In this document: positions 20,342 to 30,280 of the stretch, piece after piece
Position numbering within the stretch: the first letter of the stretch is position 1
Layout: each line of letters begins with the position of its first letter
Assembly: GCA_030462125.1 (NCBI GenBank)
Contig: JAKDZT010000005.1
Coordinates: 1 to 37,906 of the forward strand
Length of the DNA stretch: 37,906 bases
Reading direction: 5' to 3'
Source: Tetragenococcus sp.
GTDB taxonomy: Bacteria > Bacillota > Bacilli > Lactobacillales > Enterococcaceae
Translations under genes and position numbers: made by a program
Notes under the pieces: generated by a model
Told to the model about the DNA's origin: nothing
Seen by the model: the letters and a program-made list of their open reading frames with translations, nothing else
Databases searched by the model: none

Positions 20342-21679
20342 ATGGCAACATATGAAGAACTAATGGAAAAAGATGAACAATATTTTGCTAAAGCAGGAAG
20401 GATTTCTTACTATCCATTATTAATCGATCATGCTAAAGGGGCAACCTTGGTCAATTTTGCAGGCAAAGAATATATTGATTTATTAGCTAGTGCTAGTGCA
20501 ATTAACGTAGGGCATTCACCTAAAAAGGTTACGGACGCGATTAAAGCACAAGCGGATAAAATGGTCCATTATACCCCGGCTTATATGTACCATGAGCCGG
20601 CAATTAAGCTGGCAGAAAAATTATGTGAAATCACACCAGGTCAATTTGCAAAAAAAGCGACTTTTGGTTTAAGCGGGTCTGACGCCTGTGATGGAATCAT
20701 GAAATATGCACGTGCTTATACTGGACGGCCAAATATTGTCACGTTTCAAAACGCTTACCATGGTTCTACTTATGGTTCGATTTCAATGTCAGCAATTAAC
20801 GTAAAAATGCGCGCTAAAATGGGGCCGTTTGTACCTAATATTGAACATATACCCTTTCCAGATAATTATCGTGGGATGTATGGACAAGTAGAATCTAATT
20901 CGATTGAAGAATACTTAGCGCCATTTAAACAAATGATGGAGACCTATTTACCCCCAGAAGAAATTGCTTGTGTTGTTATTGAAACATTACAAGGAGATGG
21001 CGGGTTATTAGAACCTGTGCCAGGTTATTTTAAAGCTTTGTATGACCTTTGTCATAAACACGGGATTTTATTTGCTGTCGATGATGTACAACAAGGCCTT
21101 GGCCGTACCGGGACTTGGTGTTCAACAGAACATTTTGGTGTTGAAGCAGATTTAGTTGCTTACGGTAAATCTTTAGCTGGCGGAATGCCTCTATCTGCCA
21201 TTGTGGGCCGTAAAGAAATCATGGATAGCTTAGAAGCTCCTGCCCACGTATTTACAACTGCGGCTAATCCAGTTTGCTGTGCTGCTTCTTTAGCTACTTT
21301 AGATATGATAGAAGAAGATAATCTTTTGCAAGAAAGTACACGTAAAGGAAAAATTGCCCAAAAGCGAATGAAAAAATGGAAAGATGATTATGCCTTTATT
21401 GGCGATATACGTGGCTTAGGGTTATCAATAGGTATCGATATTGTGACAGATAAAAAAAGCAAAACAAAAGGTGATCAAGCGGCTTTAAAGATTTGCAATC
21501 GATTGTTTGAAAAAGGAGCCGTTTTGATTGCTATTGGTGGAAGTGTCTTACGTTTTCAACCTCCGCTAGTTATTACGGATCAAGAACTAATAAAAGCATT
21601 GGACTTAATTGAAGAAACAATGAATGAATTGGTAGAAGGAAAGCTAGATGATTATGATGTATCTGGACAAGGTTGGTAA
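20342..21679 (+). CDS. Class III PLP-dependent aminotransferase, isoleucine 2-epimerase-like
   Basis: This is a fold-type I PLP enzyme of the GABA/ornithine aminotransferase class, 445 residues. The cofactor lysine is K276 in VAYGKSLAGGMPLS. FGLSGSDACDGIMKYARAYTG, NAYHGSTYGS and LFAVDDVQQGLGRTG are conserved class blocks, although the last has Asp248 where DEV is usual. LLASASAINVGH, APAHVFTTAANPVCCAASLATLD and LRFQPPLVI closely resemble, from memory, the Lactobacillus isoleucine 2-epimerase (branched-chain amino acid racemase). The enzyme could therefore make D-allo-isoleucine or similar amino acids rather than transaminate. A plain GABA or diamine aminotransferase remains possible. AGGAGGTG precedes the ATG. 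The next gene, 42 bases on, is a likely amino acid transporter. Confidence 0.82.
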   Translation: MATYEELMEKDEQYFAKAGRISYYPLLIDHAKGATLVNFAGKEYIDLLASASAINVGHSPKKVTDAIKAQADKMVHYTPAYMYHEPAIKLAEKLCEITPGQFAKKATFGLSGSDACDGIMKYARAYTGRPNIVTFQNAYHGSTYGSISMSAINVKMRAKMGPFVPNIEHIPFPDNYRGMYGQVESNSIEEYLAPFKQMMETYLPPEEIACVVIETLQGDGGLLEPVPGYFKALYDLCHKHGILFAVDDVQQGLGRTGTWCSTEHFGVEADLVAYGKSLAGGMPLSAIVGRKEIMDSLEAPAHVFTTAANPVCCAASLATLDMIEEDNLLQESTRKGKIAQKRMKKWKDDYAFIGDIRGLGLSIGIDIVTDKKSKTKGDQAALKICNRLFEKGAVLIAIGGSVLRFQPPLVITDQELIKALDLIEETMNELVEGKLDDYDVSGQGW

Positions 21680-21721
21680 ATTTGCGCCAGTAATTTAGTA
21701 GCTAGAAAGGTTGGAAGATAT

Positions 21722-22819
21722 ATGAGACAGTTTAAAATCGCTATGGCTTTTACAGGGATTATTATTGGCGCAGGTTTTGCTTCGGGACAAGAAATGCTGC
21801 AATATTTTACTAGTTTTGGCATTTGGGGAATTGTTGGAACAATAGCTTCCATCTTTATTTTTGGATTTTTTGGTTTTATTATTGTTGATATGGGTCATTT
21901 TTTTAAAGCTTACTCGCATCGTGATGTATTAAACTGTATTACTTCGCCGATTACCAATCGCGTCATTGATATTTTCTTATTACTAACATTATTTGGAATT
22001 GGTGTCGTGATGGTAGCAGGCGCGGGCAGTAATTTAAATCAACAATTCAATTGGCCAATTTGGGTGGGAAATTTGATTTGTGTGGCGCTTGTTTTTCTTA
22101 TAGGTTTGATGAATACAGAAAAAGTTATTGGCGCTATTGGAGCGATTGCGCCATTTTTAATTATTTTGGTGATTGTTATTAGTTTTCGTTCACTTTCAAC
22201 AGCTAATTGGGATTTTGCTACTCTCAATGCAGAGGCATTAGAATTAACTTCTCCCCTACCTAATTGGTGGATTAGCGCACTAAATTATGCTTCAGTCAAT
22301 TTAACTACAGGCGTTGCCACAGCTTTTCTTTTAGGCGGTGTAGAAAAAGATAAAAAAGTTGCGCGTCGAGGTGGCATGATCGGTGGCATTGTCGTTGGTT
22401 TTTTAATTGTTTTAATTAATTTAACTTTATTTGCAACTTCTGCGCAAGTAGCTTCCTTTGATCTACCAATGCTTCAGATGGCTCGTTTGGTTCAGCCATG
22501 GGTGGGACTTGTTATGTCGATTTTGATTTTCTTTGAAATTTGGAATACAGCAATGAGCGTTTTATATTCATTTTCAACGAGTTTTATCACACCGAGCAAA
22601 AAGAATTTCCGTTATTTATTATTCGTAGTGGCCACAGCAGCTTTTGCTCTAAGCTTTGGCGGATTTACGAATGTGATTGGCTTTGTGTATCCAGCCGTTG
22701 GTTATGGTGGTTTCATCATTTTGGGGATTTTTGTATACGCTTGGTATAAATTTTGTATTAAGCAAAAAGTTGTTCCGCAAAAGGTAGCGGTTGAACCTAC
22801 AGAGCCTACAGAAGAATAA
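21722..22819 (+). CDS. YkvI-type membrane transporter (APC/NSS superfamily)
   Basis: This is an integral membrane protein of 365 residues with about ten hydrophobic helices. It starts MRQFKIAMAFTGIIIGAGFASGQEMLQYF. The unwound first-helix motif GAGFASGQE is characteristic of YkvI-like relatives of LeuT-fold amino acid transporters. The C-terminus is cytoplasmic, with a PTEPTEE tail. The substrate of the family is not established. It follows the epimerase-like enzyme by 42 bases with no terminator between them, and a strong terminator comes after it. The two genes therefore form an operon, and the natural guess is transport of that enzyme's substrate or product. The ATG at 21722 has GAAAGG/GGAAG upstream. 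Confidence 0.82.
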   Translation: MRQFKIAMAFTGIIIGAGFASGQEMLQYFTSFGIWGIVGTIASIFIFGFFGFIIVDMGHFFKAYSHRDVLNCITSPITNRVIDIFLLLTLFGIGVVMVAGAGSNLNQQFNWPIWVGNLICVALVFLIGLMNTEKVIGAIGAIAPFLIILVIVISFRSLSTANWDFATLNAEALELTSPLPNWWISALNYASVNLTTGVATAFLLGGVEKDKKVARRGGMIGGIVVGFLIVLINLTLFATSAQVASFDLPMLQMARLVQPWVGLVMSILIFFEIWNTAMSVLYSFSTSFITPSKKNFRYLLFVVATAAFALSFGGFTNVIGFVYPAVGYGGFIILGIFVYAWYKFCIKQKVVPQKVAVEPTEPTEE

Positions 22820-22822
22820 TAA

Positions 22823-22850
22823 AAAAGAGACTGGGATTCCAGTCTCTTTT
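22823..22850. terminator. Bidirectional terminator between the transporter and aldo/keto reductase genes
   Basis: AAAAGAGACTGG (22823-22834) pairs with CCAGTCTCTTTT (22839-22850) around loop GATT. The two convergent genes end on either side. Confidence 0.92.
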
Positions 22851-22858
22851 ACTTTGGT

Positions 22859-23770
22859 TTAATTTTTATATTGTTCTGTGTCGTCCCAAACTTCTATAGA
22901 TTCAGGGTGATTATTAGGGTCTGTTGGATTATGCCAGTAGAAATCATCATACCAAAGGGTGTGTTTTTTCTCATCCATTTCTTGAATCTTTTGAACATCT
23001 TCATCAGTTAATTCAAAGTCCATAATTTGGCTATTTTCGATCATGCGTTCTTGATGAGTCGATTTTGGAATAGTAATGACGTCTTGTTGATAATTCCAAC
23101 GCAGAATAATTTGAGCAGCTGTTTTATTGTATTTTTCTGCTAATTGCTTAATCGTTGGATTACTTAGTGCTTGACCACCGCCTAATGGAGACCACGCTTC
23201 TAATTGAATTCCAGTCATTCTTGCCATTTCATGGATTTCTTTTTCTTGGTTTAACGGATTATATTCCATTTGGTTTACTGCCGGTGTAACGTTGGCATGA
23301 TCTAGTAAATTTTGTAACCGTTCATTATCAAAATTAGAAACACCGATAGCTCGAATTAAACCATCTTTGTACAATTTTTCTAAAGCGTGCCAGGTATCAA
23401 TGTAGTGTTCATCAACGGGCCAATGAATTAAAAATAAATCAATATAAGTCAATTGTAGTTCATGCAAGGTATCATAAAAAGCGTGCAAAGCGGAATCATA
23501 ACCTGCATCACCATCAAATAACTTAGAAGTAATAAATAAATCTTTACGGTTACCGCCCGTTTGGCGTAAGCCTTCACGGATGCCCTTGGCAACGCCGGCT
23601 TGGTTTCCGTATTGTTTGGCGGTATCGATCAAATGATAACCATTTTTGATTGCTTCGGTCACTGAGTTTTGTGCGGTATGATTATCGGTCTTCCATACGC
23701 CTAAACCAAAATACGGCATCTTGACACCATTATTTAATGTGGTTGTTTCATCTAGAATGTTTTTTGTCAT
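22859..23770 (-). CDS. Aldo/keto reductase
   Basis: This is an NADPH-dependent (alpha/beta)8-barrel oxidoreductase of the 2,5-diketo-gluconate reductase/YtbE-like group. I start at ATG 23770 (303 residues, MTKNILDETTTLNNGVKMPYFGLGVWKT), 8 bases after AGGAAGG; the upstream extension is non-conserved. The catalytic tetrad is visible: Asp and Tyr in LIDTAKQYGN, Lys in FITSKLF, and His in LFLIHWPVD. The C-terminal NADP block is VITIPKSTHQERMIENSQIMDFELT. A Trp/Asp/His-rich tail of about 30 residues after EMDEKKH is longer than in many relatives. Substrates of this family are broad, so I make no claim. It is monocistronic. Confidence 0.92.
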   Translation of the reverse strand: MTKNILDETTTLNNGVKMPYFGLGVWKTDNHTAQNSVTEAIKNGYHLIDTAKQYGNQAGVAKGIREGLRQTGGNRKDLFITSKLFDGDAGYDSALHAFYDTLHELQLTYIDLFLIHWPVDEHYIDTWHALEKLYKDGLIRAIGVSNFDNERLQNLLDHANVTPAVNQMEYNPLNQEKEIHEMARMTGIQLEAWSPLGGGQALSNPTIKQLAEKYNKTAAQIILRWNYQQDVITIPKSTHQERMIENSQIMDFELTDEDVQKIQEMDEKKHTLWYDDFYWHNPTDPNNHPESIEVWDDTEQYKN

Positions 23771-23926
23771 TTGTGATACCTTCCTTTCTTTTCTTAATTT
23801 CATCCTAACGCGTTGGGTAAAAAGATGCAAAAATAAGACAATATACATAAAAAATAACTAACTTATTTGTTAATTCTTGAGAAATTTTTAGAAAACAGAA
23901 AGACACTCAGTTTTTTGCCAAAGATA

Positions 23927-23935
23927 TGGTAAAAT
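23927..23935 (+). promoter_or_regulatory. Extended -10 promoter of dut-radA-yacL
   Basis: TGGTAAAAT (TG at 23927, TAAAAT 23930-23935) is an extended -10 element 27 bases before dut. No convincing -35 is seen. Confidence 0.55.
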
Positions 23936-23961
23936 AGGCGTAGTCTTTATGGAGGGTTGTT

Positions 23962-24471
23962 ATGAAAAAAAGAGGATTTGAAATCGTCACAGATTATATA
24001 AAAAAAGATGTTCACTTACCACAGCGAGCGACACATCATTCTGCCGGTTATGACTTTGAAGCAGCAGCAGAAATTGTGATCCCAAGTATATGGAAACAAC
24101 TTTTAACAAGAAAAATTGATGACAAAGCGAATACAGAAAAAAAGATTAAACCTGTTTTGGTGCCTACTGGAATTAAGGCGTATATGGTAGAAGATGAATT
24201 TTTGCAATTAGCCAATCGTTCCAGTAACCCACTAAAACGGTTTTTACTTGTAGCAAATGGGGTTGGAGTTATTGATAGTGACTATTATAACAACACAGAC
24301 AATGAAGGTCATATCATGTTTCAATTTATTAACATCGGCTTACAAGATGTCGTCATTAAAAAAGGCGAACGAATCGGTCAAGGAATTTTCTTACCGTTTT
24401 TAAAAGCGGACCAAGATCAAACAACACATGACCGTACCGGCGGTTTAGGTTCGTCAGATAAAATAAAATAA
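23962..24471 (+). CDS. dut: dUTP diphosphatase, trimeric type
   Basis: Dut hydrolyses dUTP to dUMP and pyrophosphate, keeping uracil out of DNA and feeding dTMP synthesis. It has 169 residues. All five trimeric-dUTPase motifs are visible: HSAGYDFEA (motif 1), RSSNPLKR (2), [10 protein letters not shown] (3), GERIGQGIF (4) and RTGGLGSS (5, the flexible tail that closes over the substrate). An insert between motifs 1 and 2 (about residues 40-60, [22 protein letters not shown]) makes it longer than the classical 145-150 residue enzyme, as in several Firmicute chromosomal and phage forms. GGAGGG precedes ATG 23962. radA follows after 13 bases. Confidence 0.94.
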   Translation: MKKRGFEIVTDYIKKDVHLPQRATHHSAGYDFEAAAEIVIPSIWKQLLTRKIDDKANTEKKIKPVLVPTGIKAYMVEDEFLQLANRSSNPLKRFLLVANGVGVIDSDYYNNTDNEGHIMFQFINIGLQDVVIKKGERIGQGIFLPFLKADQDQTTHDRTGGLGSSDKIK

Positions 24472-24484
24472 AAGAAGGGAAAAT

Positions 24485-25855
24485 ATGGCAAAAAAGGCAA
24501 AAACACAATTTGAATGTCAAAATTGTGGTTATATCTCTCCTAGATATTTAGGGAAATGTCCTAATTGTGGCAGTTGGAATTCCATGGTAGAAGAACAAAT
24601 CCAAGATACGACTGATCGCAAAACTCGTAGCACGTTAACAGGGGAAAAAATGCAACCAACGCTTTTAAAAGACGTTGTTCCTAAAAAAGAGCCTCGAGTA
24701 AAAACAAAGCTAGAAGAATTAAACCGTGTATTAGGCGGGGGCGTTGTACCGGGTTCGATGGTTCTATTAGGTGGGGACCCAGGTATTGGAAAGTCTACTT
24801 TACTTTTACAAGTGTCCCAGCAACTGGTAGCAACCGGCGGTAAAGTGCTCTATGTCTCAGGAGAAGAAAGTGCAGAACAAATAAAAATGCGAGCGCAGCG
24901 TTTGGGCGATGCAGAAAATGATTTTTATTTATTCGCTGAAACAGATATGCAAGATATTCGAAATACCATCGAAAAACTACAGCCAGACTATGTGATTGTT
25001 GATTCGATCCAAACAATGACACAGCCAGATATCTCAAGTGTTGCAGGAAGTGTCAGTCAAGTTCGTGAAACGACAGCTGAGTTATTAAAAATTGCTAAAT
25101 CCAATGGTATTGCTGTGTTTGTGGTGGGCCATGTGACAAAAGAAGGTTCTATTGCTGGTCCGCGCATGCTTGAACATATGGTAGATACGGTGCTGTACTT
25201 TGAAGGAGAACAGCATCAAAGCTTTCGTATTTTACGGGCAGTGAAAAACCGTTTTGGTTCAACGAATGAGATTGGGATTTTTGAGATGCGTGAACAAGGC
25301 TTAGAAGAAGTCGTTAATCCTTCTCAAGTCTTTTTAGAAGAGCGATTGGAAGGGACTAGCGGCTCTTCAATTGTCGTAGCCATGGAAGGCACGCGTCCTA
25401 TTTTAGTTGAAATTCAAGCACTTGTTACCCCGACCATGTTCGGCAATGCTAAACGCACTACTACGGGTCTTGATTTTAACCGAGTTTCTTTAATTATGGC
25501 CGTGTTAGAAAAGCGGGCAGGCTTACTTTTACAAAACCAAGATGCTTATTTAAAAGCAGCTGGTGGGGTAAAATTAAATGAACCGGCAATTGACTTAGCC
25601 ACGGCTATTAGTATTGCATCAAGCTACAAAGAAAAAGGAACAAAACCCACGGAGTGTTTTATTGGCGAAATTGGGTTGACCGGAGAAATCCGCCGTGTGA
25701 ACGCCATTGAACAGCGCGTAAAAGAGGTACAAAAACTAGGCTTTGAAAAAGTCTATCTACCAAAAAATAATTTAAGCGGCTTAAAAGCGCCAGCTGGTAT
25801 TGAAGTGGTGGGCGTATCCACACTTGATGAAGCATTAAAACGCGTATTTCGTTAA
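24485..25855 (+). CDS. radA: DNA repair protein RadA
   Basis: RadA (Sms) is a RecA-like, DnaB-related hexameric helicase that drives branch migration and resolves recombination intermediates. It has 456 residues. The N-terminal zinc finger has C11, C14, C25 and C28 in [18 protein letters not shown]. Walker A is GDPGIGKST (97-105). The RadA-specific [11 protein letters not shown] motif lies near residue 255, and the C-terminal Lon-like domain contains [20 protein letters not shown] and [12 protein letters not shown]. It sits between dut and yacL in one operon. In Bacillus disA would follow; here it does not. Confidence 0.98.
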   Translation: MAKKAKTQFECQNCGYISPRYLGKCPNCGSWNSMVEEQIQDTTDRKTRSTLTGEKMQPTLLKDVVPKKEPRVKTKLEELNRVLGGGVVPGSMVLLGGDPGIGKSTLLLQVSQQLVATGGKVLYVSGEESAEQIKMRAQRLGDAENDFYLFAETDMQDIRNTIEKLQPDYVIVDSIQTMTQPDISSVAGSVSQVRETTAELLKIAKSNGIAVFVVGHVTKEGSIAGPRMLEHMVDTVLYFEGEQHQSFRILRAVKNRFGSTNEIGIFEMREQGLEEVVNPSQVFLEERLEGTSGSSIVVAMEGTRPILVEIQALVTPTMFGNAKRTTTGLDFNRVSLIMAVLEKRAGLLLQNQDAYLKAAGGVKLNEPAIDLATAISIASSYKEKGTKPTECFIGEIGLTGEIRRVNAIEQRVKEVQKLGFEKVYLPKNNLSGLKAPAGIEVVGVSTLDEALKRVFR

Positions 25856-25878
25856 AAACTGAAGAAAGGAGGGGAAAC

Positions 25879-27012
25879 ATGCAAAAACGAGTTATTACTG
25901 TGTTAATGGTTTTAGCTGGTGCGAGTCTAGGTATTTCTTCCTTGCCCCTAGGGTGGGAAATGATTGGGCAACAGCAAAACAACTGGTTGAATAATAACGT
26001 GACCAATAGTTTAATTGGTGCTCTTATTTTTTATTTACTTTCCCTATTGGTCGTTAATATGATCTCAAGTGGCATACAAAAAACCGAAAAATGGCTGAGC
26101 AATTTTAGTTTAACTTACCTTTTATTTGGTGTTGTCGGTACAATTTTAGGGTTAATTATTGGAATGATTGTCTCGCTGCCGTTTTATAATTGGGAAGTGC
26201 CTTTTGCTAATAGCGTTGTTCCGTTTCTATTGATGATTTTGTTTGGTTATTTTGGTTTTCAAATCAGCGTGACAAGAATTGAAGAATGGAAAAAACTTTT
26301 AGCTCCTAGAGGGAAGAAAAGTGACACACAAGACCAACAATTACTTGATCGTAAGATAGAAGACCATTTTCATAAATATAAAATATTAGATACTAGTGTA
26401 ATCATTGATGGGCGTATTTACGATATTGCTCAGACAGGTTTTATTGAAGGCGTTCTTTTGATTCCTAATTTTGTATTGGATGAATTGCAGTATATCGCTG
26501 ATTCTGGGGATAGTTTAAAACGTGTTCGTGGTCGAAGAGGGCTAGATATTTTAAATTCTTTGCAAAAAGAAGATGAAATCTCTGTAGAAATGTATGATGG
26601 TGATTTCGAAGATATAACAGAAGTGGATAGTAAATTACTAAAACTGGCTAAATTGTTAGATGGTATTGTTGTCACGAATGACTATAATTTAAACAAAGTA
26701 GCTGAATTTCAAAACGTTCCTATATTAAATATTAATCAGTTAGCCAATGCAGTTAAACCAGTAGTTATCCCGGGGGAGTCAATGGAAGTAACAATCATAA
26801 AAGCTGGAACAGAACGGCAACAAGGAGTGGCCTATTTAGATGATGGTACGATGGTTGTGGTTGAAGAAGGCCTGCATTATATGAACGAGCGTTTACGCGT
26901 GATTGTCACGAGTGCCTTACAAACTGCTGCGGGTCGTATGATTTTTTCTAAGCCAGCTCACGCTGAACGAGGCATTGATAGCGATAGTCAGGCGCAAGAA
27001 AATAAAACGTAA
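25879..27012 (+). CDS. yacL: Membrane-anchored PIN/TRAM domain protein YacL
   Basis: This 377-residue protein has four N-terminal membrane segments (about residues 5-25, 45-65, 78-103 and 108-130). A cytoplasmic PIN nuclease domain starts KILDTSVIIDGRIYDIAQTGF near residue 170, with acidic residues in VLDEL and VVTNDYNLNKVA. A C-terminal TRAM RNA-binding domain (GESMEVTIIKAGTERQQGVAYLDDGTMVVVE) follows. The layout matches Bacillus YacL, a conserved probable RNase of unclear role. AGGAGGGG precedes the ATG. It is 23 bases from radA and shares its operon. Nuclease activity is inferred from fold only. Confidence 0.94.
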   Translation: MQKRVITVLMVLAGASLGISSLPLGWEMIGQQQNNWLNNNVTNSLIGALIFYLLSLLVVNMISSGIQKTEKWLSNFSLTYLLFGVVGTILGLIIGMIVSLPFYNWEVPFANSVVPFLLMILFGYFGFQISVTRIEEWKKLLAPRGKKSDTQDQQLLDRKIEDHFHKYKILDTSVIIDGRIYDIAQTGFIEGVLLIPNFVLDELQYIADSGDSLKRVRGRRGLDILNSLQKEDEISVEMYDGDFEDITEVDSKLLKLAKLLDGIVVTNDYNLNKVAEFQNVPILNINQLANAVKPVVIPGESMEVTIIKAGTERQQGVAYLDDGTMVVVEEGLHYMNERLRVIVTSALQTAAGRMIFSKPAHAERGIDSDSQAQENKT

Positions 27013-27048
27013 TAATAGGTAGATAAACGCGATAGCCAGTCGTTCGAC

Positions 27049-27077
27049 TTTACTAATTCGCTGTTTAAATGTACAAT
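27049..27077 (+). promoter_or_regulatory. gltX promoter
   Basis: TTTACT (27049-27054) and TACAAT (27072-27077) have 17-base spacing. Transcription from near 27084 leaves a leader of about 60 bases containing a weak GTTATT/AATAAC inverted repeat. Confidence 0.6.
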
Positions 27078-27146
27078 TTTAGCTGAATAGTTATTCTTAT
27101 ATCAAATAACAACCCATTAAGATTTAAAAAGAAGAGGAAGATGACG

Positions 27147-28604
27147 ATGACGAAAGTACGTGTACGGTATGCGCCGAGTCCAACAGGGCATTTACACATT
27201 GGTAATGCGCGCACAGCTTTATTTAATTATTTATATGCGCGTCATATGGATGGCGAATTTATTATTCGAATTGAAGATACGGATCAAAAACGAAGTATTG
27301 AAGATGGAGAAAAGAGTCAATTAGATAATCTTGCTTGGTTAGGCGTTGATTGGGATGAATCTCCAGAAAAACCAGGCGATTATGGTCCTTATCGTCAATC
27401 AGAACGAAAAGATATTTATTTACCATTGATTGAACAATTATTGGCTAGTAATCGAGCCTATAAATGCTATTGCACACAAGAAGAACTAGAAGAAGAAAAA
27501 GAAGCGCAAAAAGCTCGTGGTGAAATCCCACATTACAGTGGCAAATGTGCTAATTTATCTGCAGAAGAACAAGCGGAAAAAGAAGCCCAAGGGATTGTTC
27601 CTGTTGTTCGTTTCCGTGTACCTAAAAATACGGAATATCGTTTTGATGATATGGTAAAAAATGAGATTGCTTTTGAATCAGACAATGTGGGCGGCGACTT
27701 TATTATTCAAAAGACAGATGGTATGCCGACTTATAATTTTGCTGTAACTGTGGATGACCATATGATGGAAATTACCCATGTTTTGCGTGGTGATGATCAT
27801 ATTGCGAATACACCAAAGCAAATGATGATTTATGAAGCTTTCGGTTGGACACCACCGAAGTTTGGTCATATGACATTAATTGTTAATGCAGAAACAGGTA
27901 AAAAATTAAGTAAACGGGACGAAACAATCTTACAATTTATTGAACAGTATCGTCAGTTAGGCTATTTACCTGAAGCAATGTTGAATTTCATCGCCTTACT
28001 TGGTTGGTCGCCTAAAGGTGAAAACGAAATTTTTTCAAAGCAAGAAATTATCGATATGTTTGAATCCAGCCGTTTAAGTAAATCTCCTGCTTCATTTGAT
28101 GCCAAAAAGTTAGAATGGATTGGGAACCACTACATTAAACAGTTAGATATAGATACACTGACCGATATGTGTTTACCTTATTTACAAGCAGATGGACGTA
28201 TCGAACAAAACCCTAGTTCCGAGCGTTTGGAATGGGTGAAAAAATTAGTTAGTCTATATCAACCTCAAATGAGCTATGCGGCTCAAATCGTTGATTTAAC
28301 TTATCTATTCTTTGATGAACATCCTGTTTTAGATGACACAGCGAAAGAAACATTAGCAGGGGAAAACGTGCCGGCAGTTCTCAGAGCATTTAAGGCTCAA
28401 TTAGAACAAATGGAAGTCGTCGATGCTCCTACTGTTAAAAAGGCGATTAAGACGGTACAAAAAGAAACAGGGTCAAAAGGTAAGAATTTATATATGCCGA
28501 TTCGAATTGCAGTATCTGGGGCAATGCATGGCCCTGAATTACCTGATACTGTTGAACTATTAGGTAGAGAAAAAGCTTTAGCGCATTTAAATAAAGTATT
28601 ATAA
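27147..28604 (+). CDS. gltX: Glutamyl-tRNA synthetase
   Basis: GltX is a class I synthetase that charges tRNA-Glu and, in organisms lacking GlnRS, mischarges tRNA-Gln for amidation. I prefer ATG 27147 (485 residues), 9 bases after GAGG (27134-27137), over the in-frame ATG 27141, which is only 3 bases away. The HIGH motif is HLHIGNAR and the KMSKS motif is KKLSKRDE; the [15 protein letters not shown] block lies between them. [11 protein letters not shown]...YSGKC is a zinc-ribbon-like remnant with three Cys. It stands before cysS as in other Firmicutes, but without cysE. Confidence 0.97.
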   Translation: MTKVRVRYAPSPTGHLHIGNARTALFNYLYARHMDGEFIIRIEDTDQKRSIEDGEKSQLDNLAWLGVDWDESPEKPGDYGPYRQSERKDIYLPLIEQLLASNRAYKCYCTQEELEEEKEAQKARGEIPHYSGKCANLSAEEQAEKEAQGIVPVVRFRVPKNTEYRFDDMVKNEIAFESDNVGGDFIIQKTDGMPTYNFAVTVDDHMMEITHVLRGDDHIANTPKQMMIYEAFGWTPPKFGHMTLIVNAETGKKLSKRDETILQFIEQYRQLGYLPEAMLNFIALLGWSPKGENEIFSKQEIIDMFESSRLSKSPASFDAKKLEWIGNHYIKQLDIDTLTDMCLPYLQADGRIEQNPSSERLEWVKKLVSLYQPQMSYAAQIVDLTYLFFDEHPVLDDTAKETLAGENVPAVLRAFKAQLEQMEVVDAPTVKKAIKTVQKETGSKGKNLYMPIRIAVSGAMHGPELPDTVELLGREKALAHLNKVL

Positions 28605-28611
28605 ACACGAG

Positions 28612-28841
28612 GAACAGACGAAGTATTAATCTTTTTTTCACAGAGAGACGGCTTTTGCTGGAAGGCAGTCAAAAAAGGATTAAGAATTGCACCTGGTGAG
28701 TGGCTTTGGCAAAACCAAAGACGGGACAAAGCTCGTTACGCTTTTAATGAGGTAATAGTTATCAATGAAAGTGGAACCACGTGTATAAGCGTCTTTCGAA
28801 TAGGTTAGTTTAACTAACCTACTTGAAAGACGCTTATTTTT
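28612..28841 (+). promoter_or_regulatory. Cysteine-specific T-box riboswitch of cysS
   Basis: The leader carries an AGTA S-turn (near 28622), an AGAGAG-like Stem I element, and GAAT followed by TGC (28688-28690), a Cys specifier codon. The T-box core TGGAACCACG (28772-28781) can pair in an antiterminator. A long terminator follows, with outer arms AAGCGTCTTTC (28787-28797) and GAAAGACGCTT (28825-28835), inner arms TAGGTTAGTT and AACTAACCTA, then a T-run. Uncharged tRNA-Cys should favour antitermination and raise cysS expression. The T-box and terminator are clear; the exact specifier register is my reading. Confidence 0.92.
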
Positions 28842-28870
28842 AACAATTTAGCTGGAAAGGAGCGTTTTAA

Positions 28871-30280
28871 ATGATCAAAATATACAATACATTAACAAGA
28901 GAAAAAGAAGAATTTCAACCAATGACTGCTGGAAAAGTTAAAATGTATGTTTGCGGGCCAACGGTTTATAATTACATTCACATTGGTAATGGCCGGAGCA
29001 CGGTTTCTTTTGATACCATTCGTCGCTATTTGGAATTCCGTGGTTATGAAGTCAATTATGTATCAAACTTTACGGATGTCGATGACAAAATTATCCGAGC
29101 AGCCCAGGAGTTAGAGATAACGACACCTGAAGTAGCTGAGCGATTTATCAAGGCATTTAAAGAAGATACGGGAAAATTAAACGTAAAACCAGCAGATTCT
29201 TACCCGCGTGTCGTTGACTATATGCAAGATATCATTGAATTTATTCAAGTATTGTTAGATAAAGAATATGCTTATGTGGTTGATGGTGATGTTTATTATC
29301 GAACGCGTAAATTCCCTGAATACGGGCATTTAAGCGATCAATCCATTGACGAATTAGAAGTTGGAGCCAGTAAACGTACGGGAAGTGAACAACAGCTAAA
29401 AGAAGACCCTTTAGATTTTGCTTTATGGAAAAACGCAAAACCTGGGGAGATTTCTTGGCAAGCTCCTTGGGGCGATGGACGCCCTGGCTGGCACATCGAA
29501 TGCTCTGTTATGGCTACTCAATTACTAGGGGATACGCTTGATATTCATGGTGGTGGCCAAGATTTAGAATTTCCCCATCATGAAAACGAAATTGCGCAGA
29601 GTGAAGCCAAAACGGGTCAAAAATTTGCTAATTACTGGATGCATAATGGTTATGTGACCATTGGTGAAGATGATGAAAAAATGAGTAAATCATTAGGAAA
29701 CTTTGTCACCGTGCACGATATTTTACAACGAATAGATCCGCAGGTTGTGCGTTTTTTCCTATCCACCACACAATACCGGCGTCCCATTCGTTATAGCCAA
29801 AAAACTTTAACAGAAGCAAGTAACAACTTGCAACGCCTAAAAAACACTTATGAGAATGCCGTTTTTCGTTTAAATAATGCAACAAGTCATTTATCTGAGG
29901 ATGCCAAGAAAAAAAATGAAATCAACCAATTAATTGATCAGTTTATGGAAGCAATGGATGATGATTTTAACGCAGCTAACGGGATTACGGTGGTTTATGA
30001 ATTGGCTAAATGGATGAACCGTTACGTGGAACAAGCTACGGTGTCTTATGAGGTATTAAAATTTGCCCTCGATTATTTTATTGAATTAATGGCTATTTTT
30101 GGCATCGTATTTGAAGAAGGTTTAGCTGACAACCGGGTGGAACAATTGATCACAGAACGTAATGAAGCTCGTAAAAACAAAGACTTTGCTCGTAGCGATG
30201 AAATTCGGGGTCAATTAAAAGACCAAGGGATTATTTTGGAAGATACACCGCAAGGAACAAGATGGAGAAGAAAATCATGA
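28871..30280 (+). CDS. cysS: Cysteinyl-tRNA synthetase
   Basis: CysS is a class I synthetase with a catalytic zinc, 469 residues. The zinc ligand and HIGH region reads [41 protein letters not shown], the [11 protein letters not shown] block and the KMSKS motif KMSKSLGNF are all present. The C-terminal anticodon-binding part ends [22 protein letters not shown] precedes the ATG. Expression is under the T-box directly upstream. Its last four bases overlap the mrnC start (ATGA). Confidence 0.98.
   Translation: MIKIYNTLTREKEEFQPMTAGKVKMYVCGPTVYNYIHIGNGRSTVSFDTIRRYLEFRGYEVNYVSNFTDVDDKIIRAAQELEITTPEVAERFIKAFKEDTGKLNVKPADSYPRVVDYMQDIIEFIQVLLDKEYAYVVDGDVYYRTRKFPEYGHLSDQSIDELEVGASKRTGSEQQLKEDPLDFALWKNAKPGEISWQAPWGDGRPGWHIECSVMATQLLGDTLDIHGGGQDLEFPHHENEIAQSEAKTGQKFANYWMHNGYVTIGEDDEKMSKSLGNFVTVHDILQRIDPQVVRFFLSTTQYRRPIRYSQKTLTEASNNLQRLKNTYENAVFRLNNATSHLSEDAKKKNEINQLIDQFMEAMDDDFNAANGITVVYELAKWMNRYVEQATVSYEVLKFALDYFIELMAIFGIVFEEGLADNRVEQLITERNEARKNKDFARSDEIRGQLKDQGIILEDTPQGTRWRRKS

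Noticed and set aside
27027-27061. AGTCG/CGACT hairpin after yacL as terminator
   Set aside because: Five-base stem with no real T-run.
28778-28783. CACGTG as a fourth parS
   Set aside because: It is part of the T-box core TGGAACCACG; flanks do not match TGTTN/AAACA.
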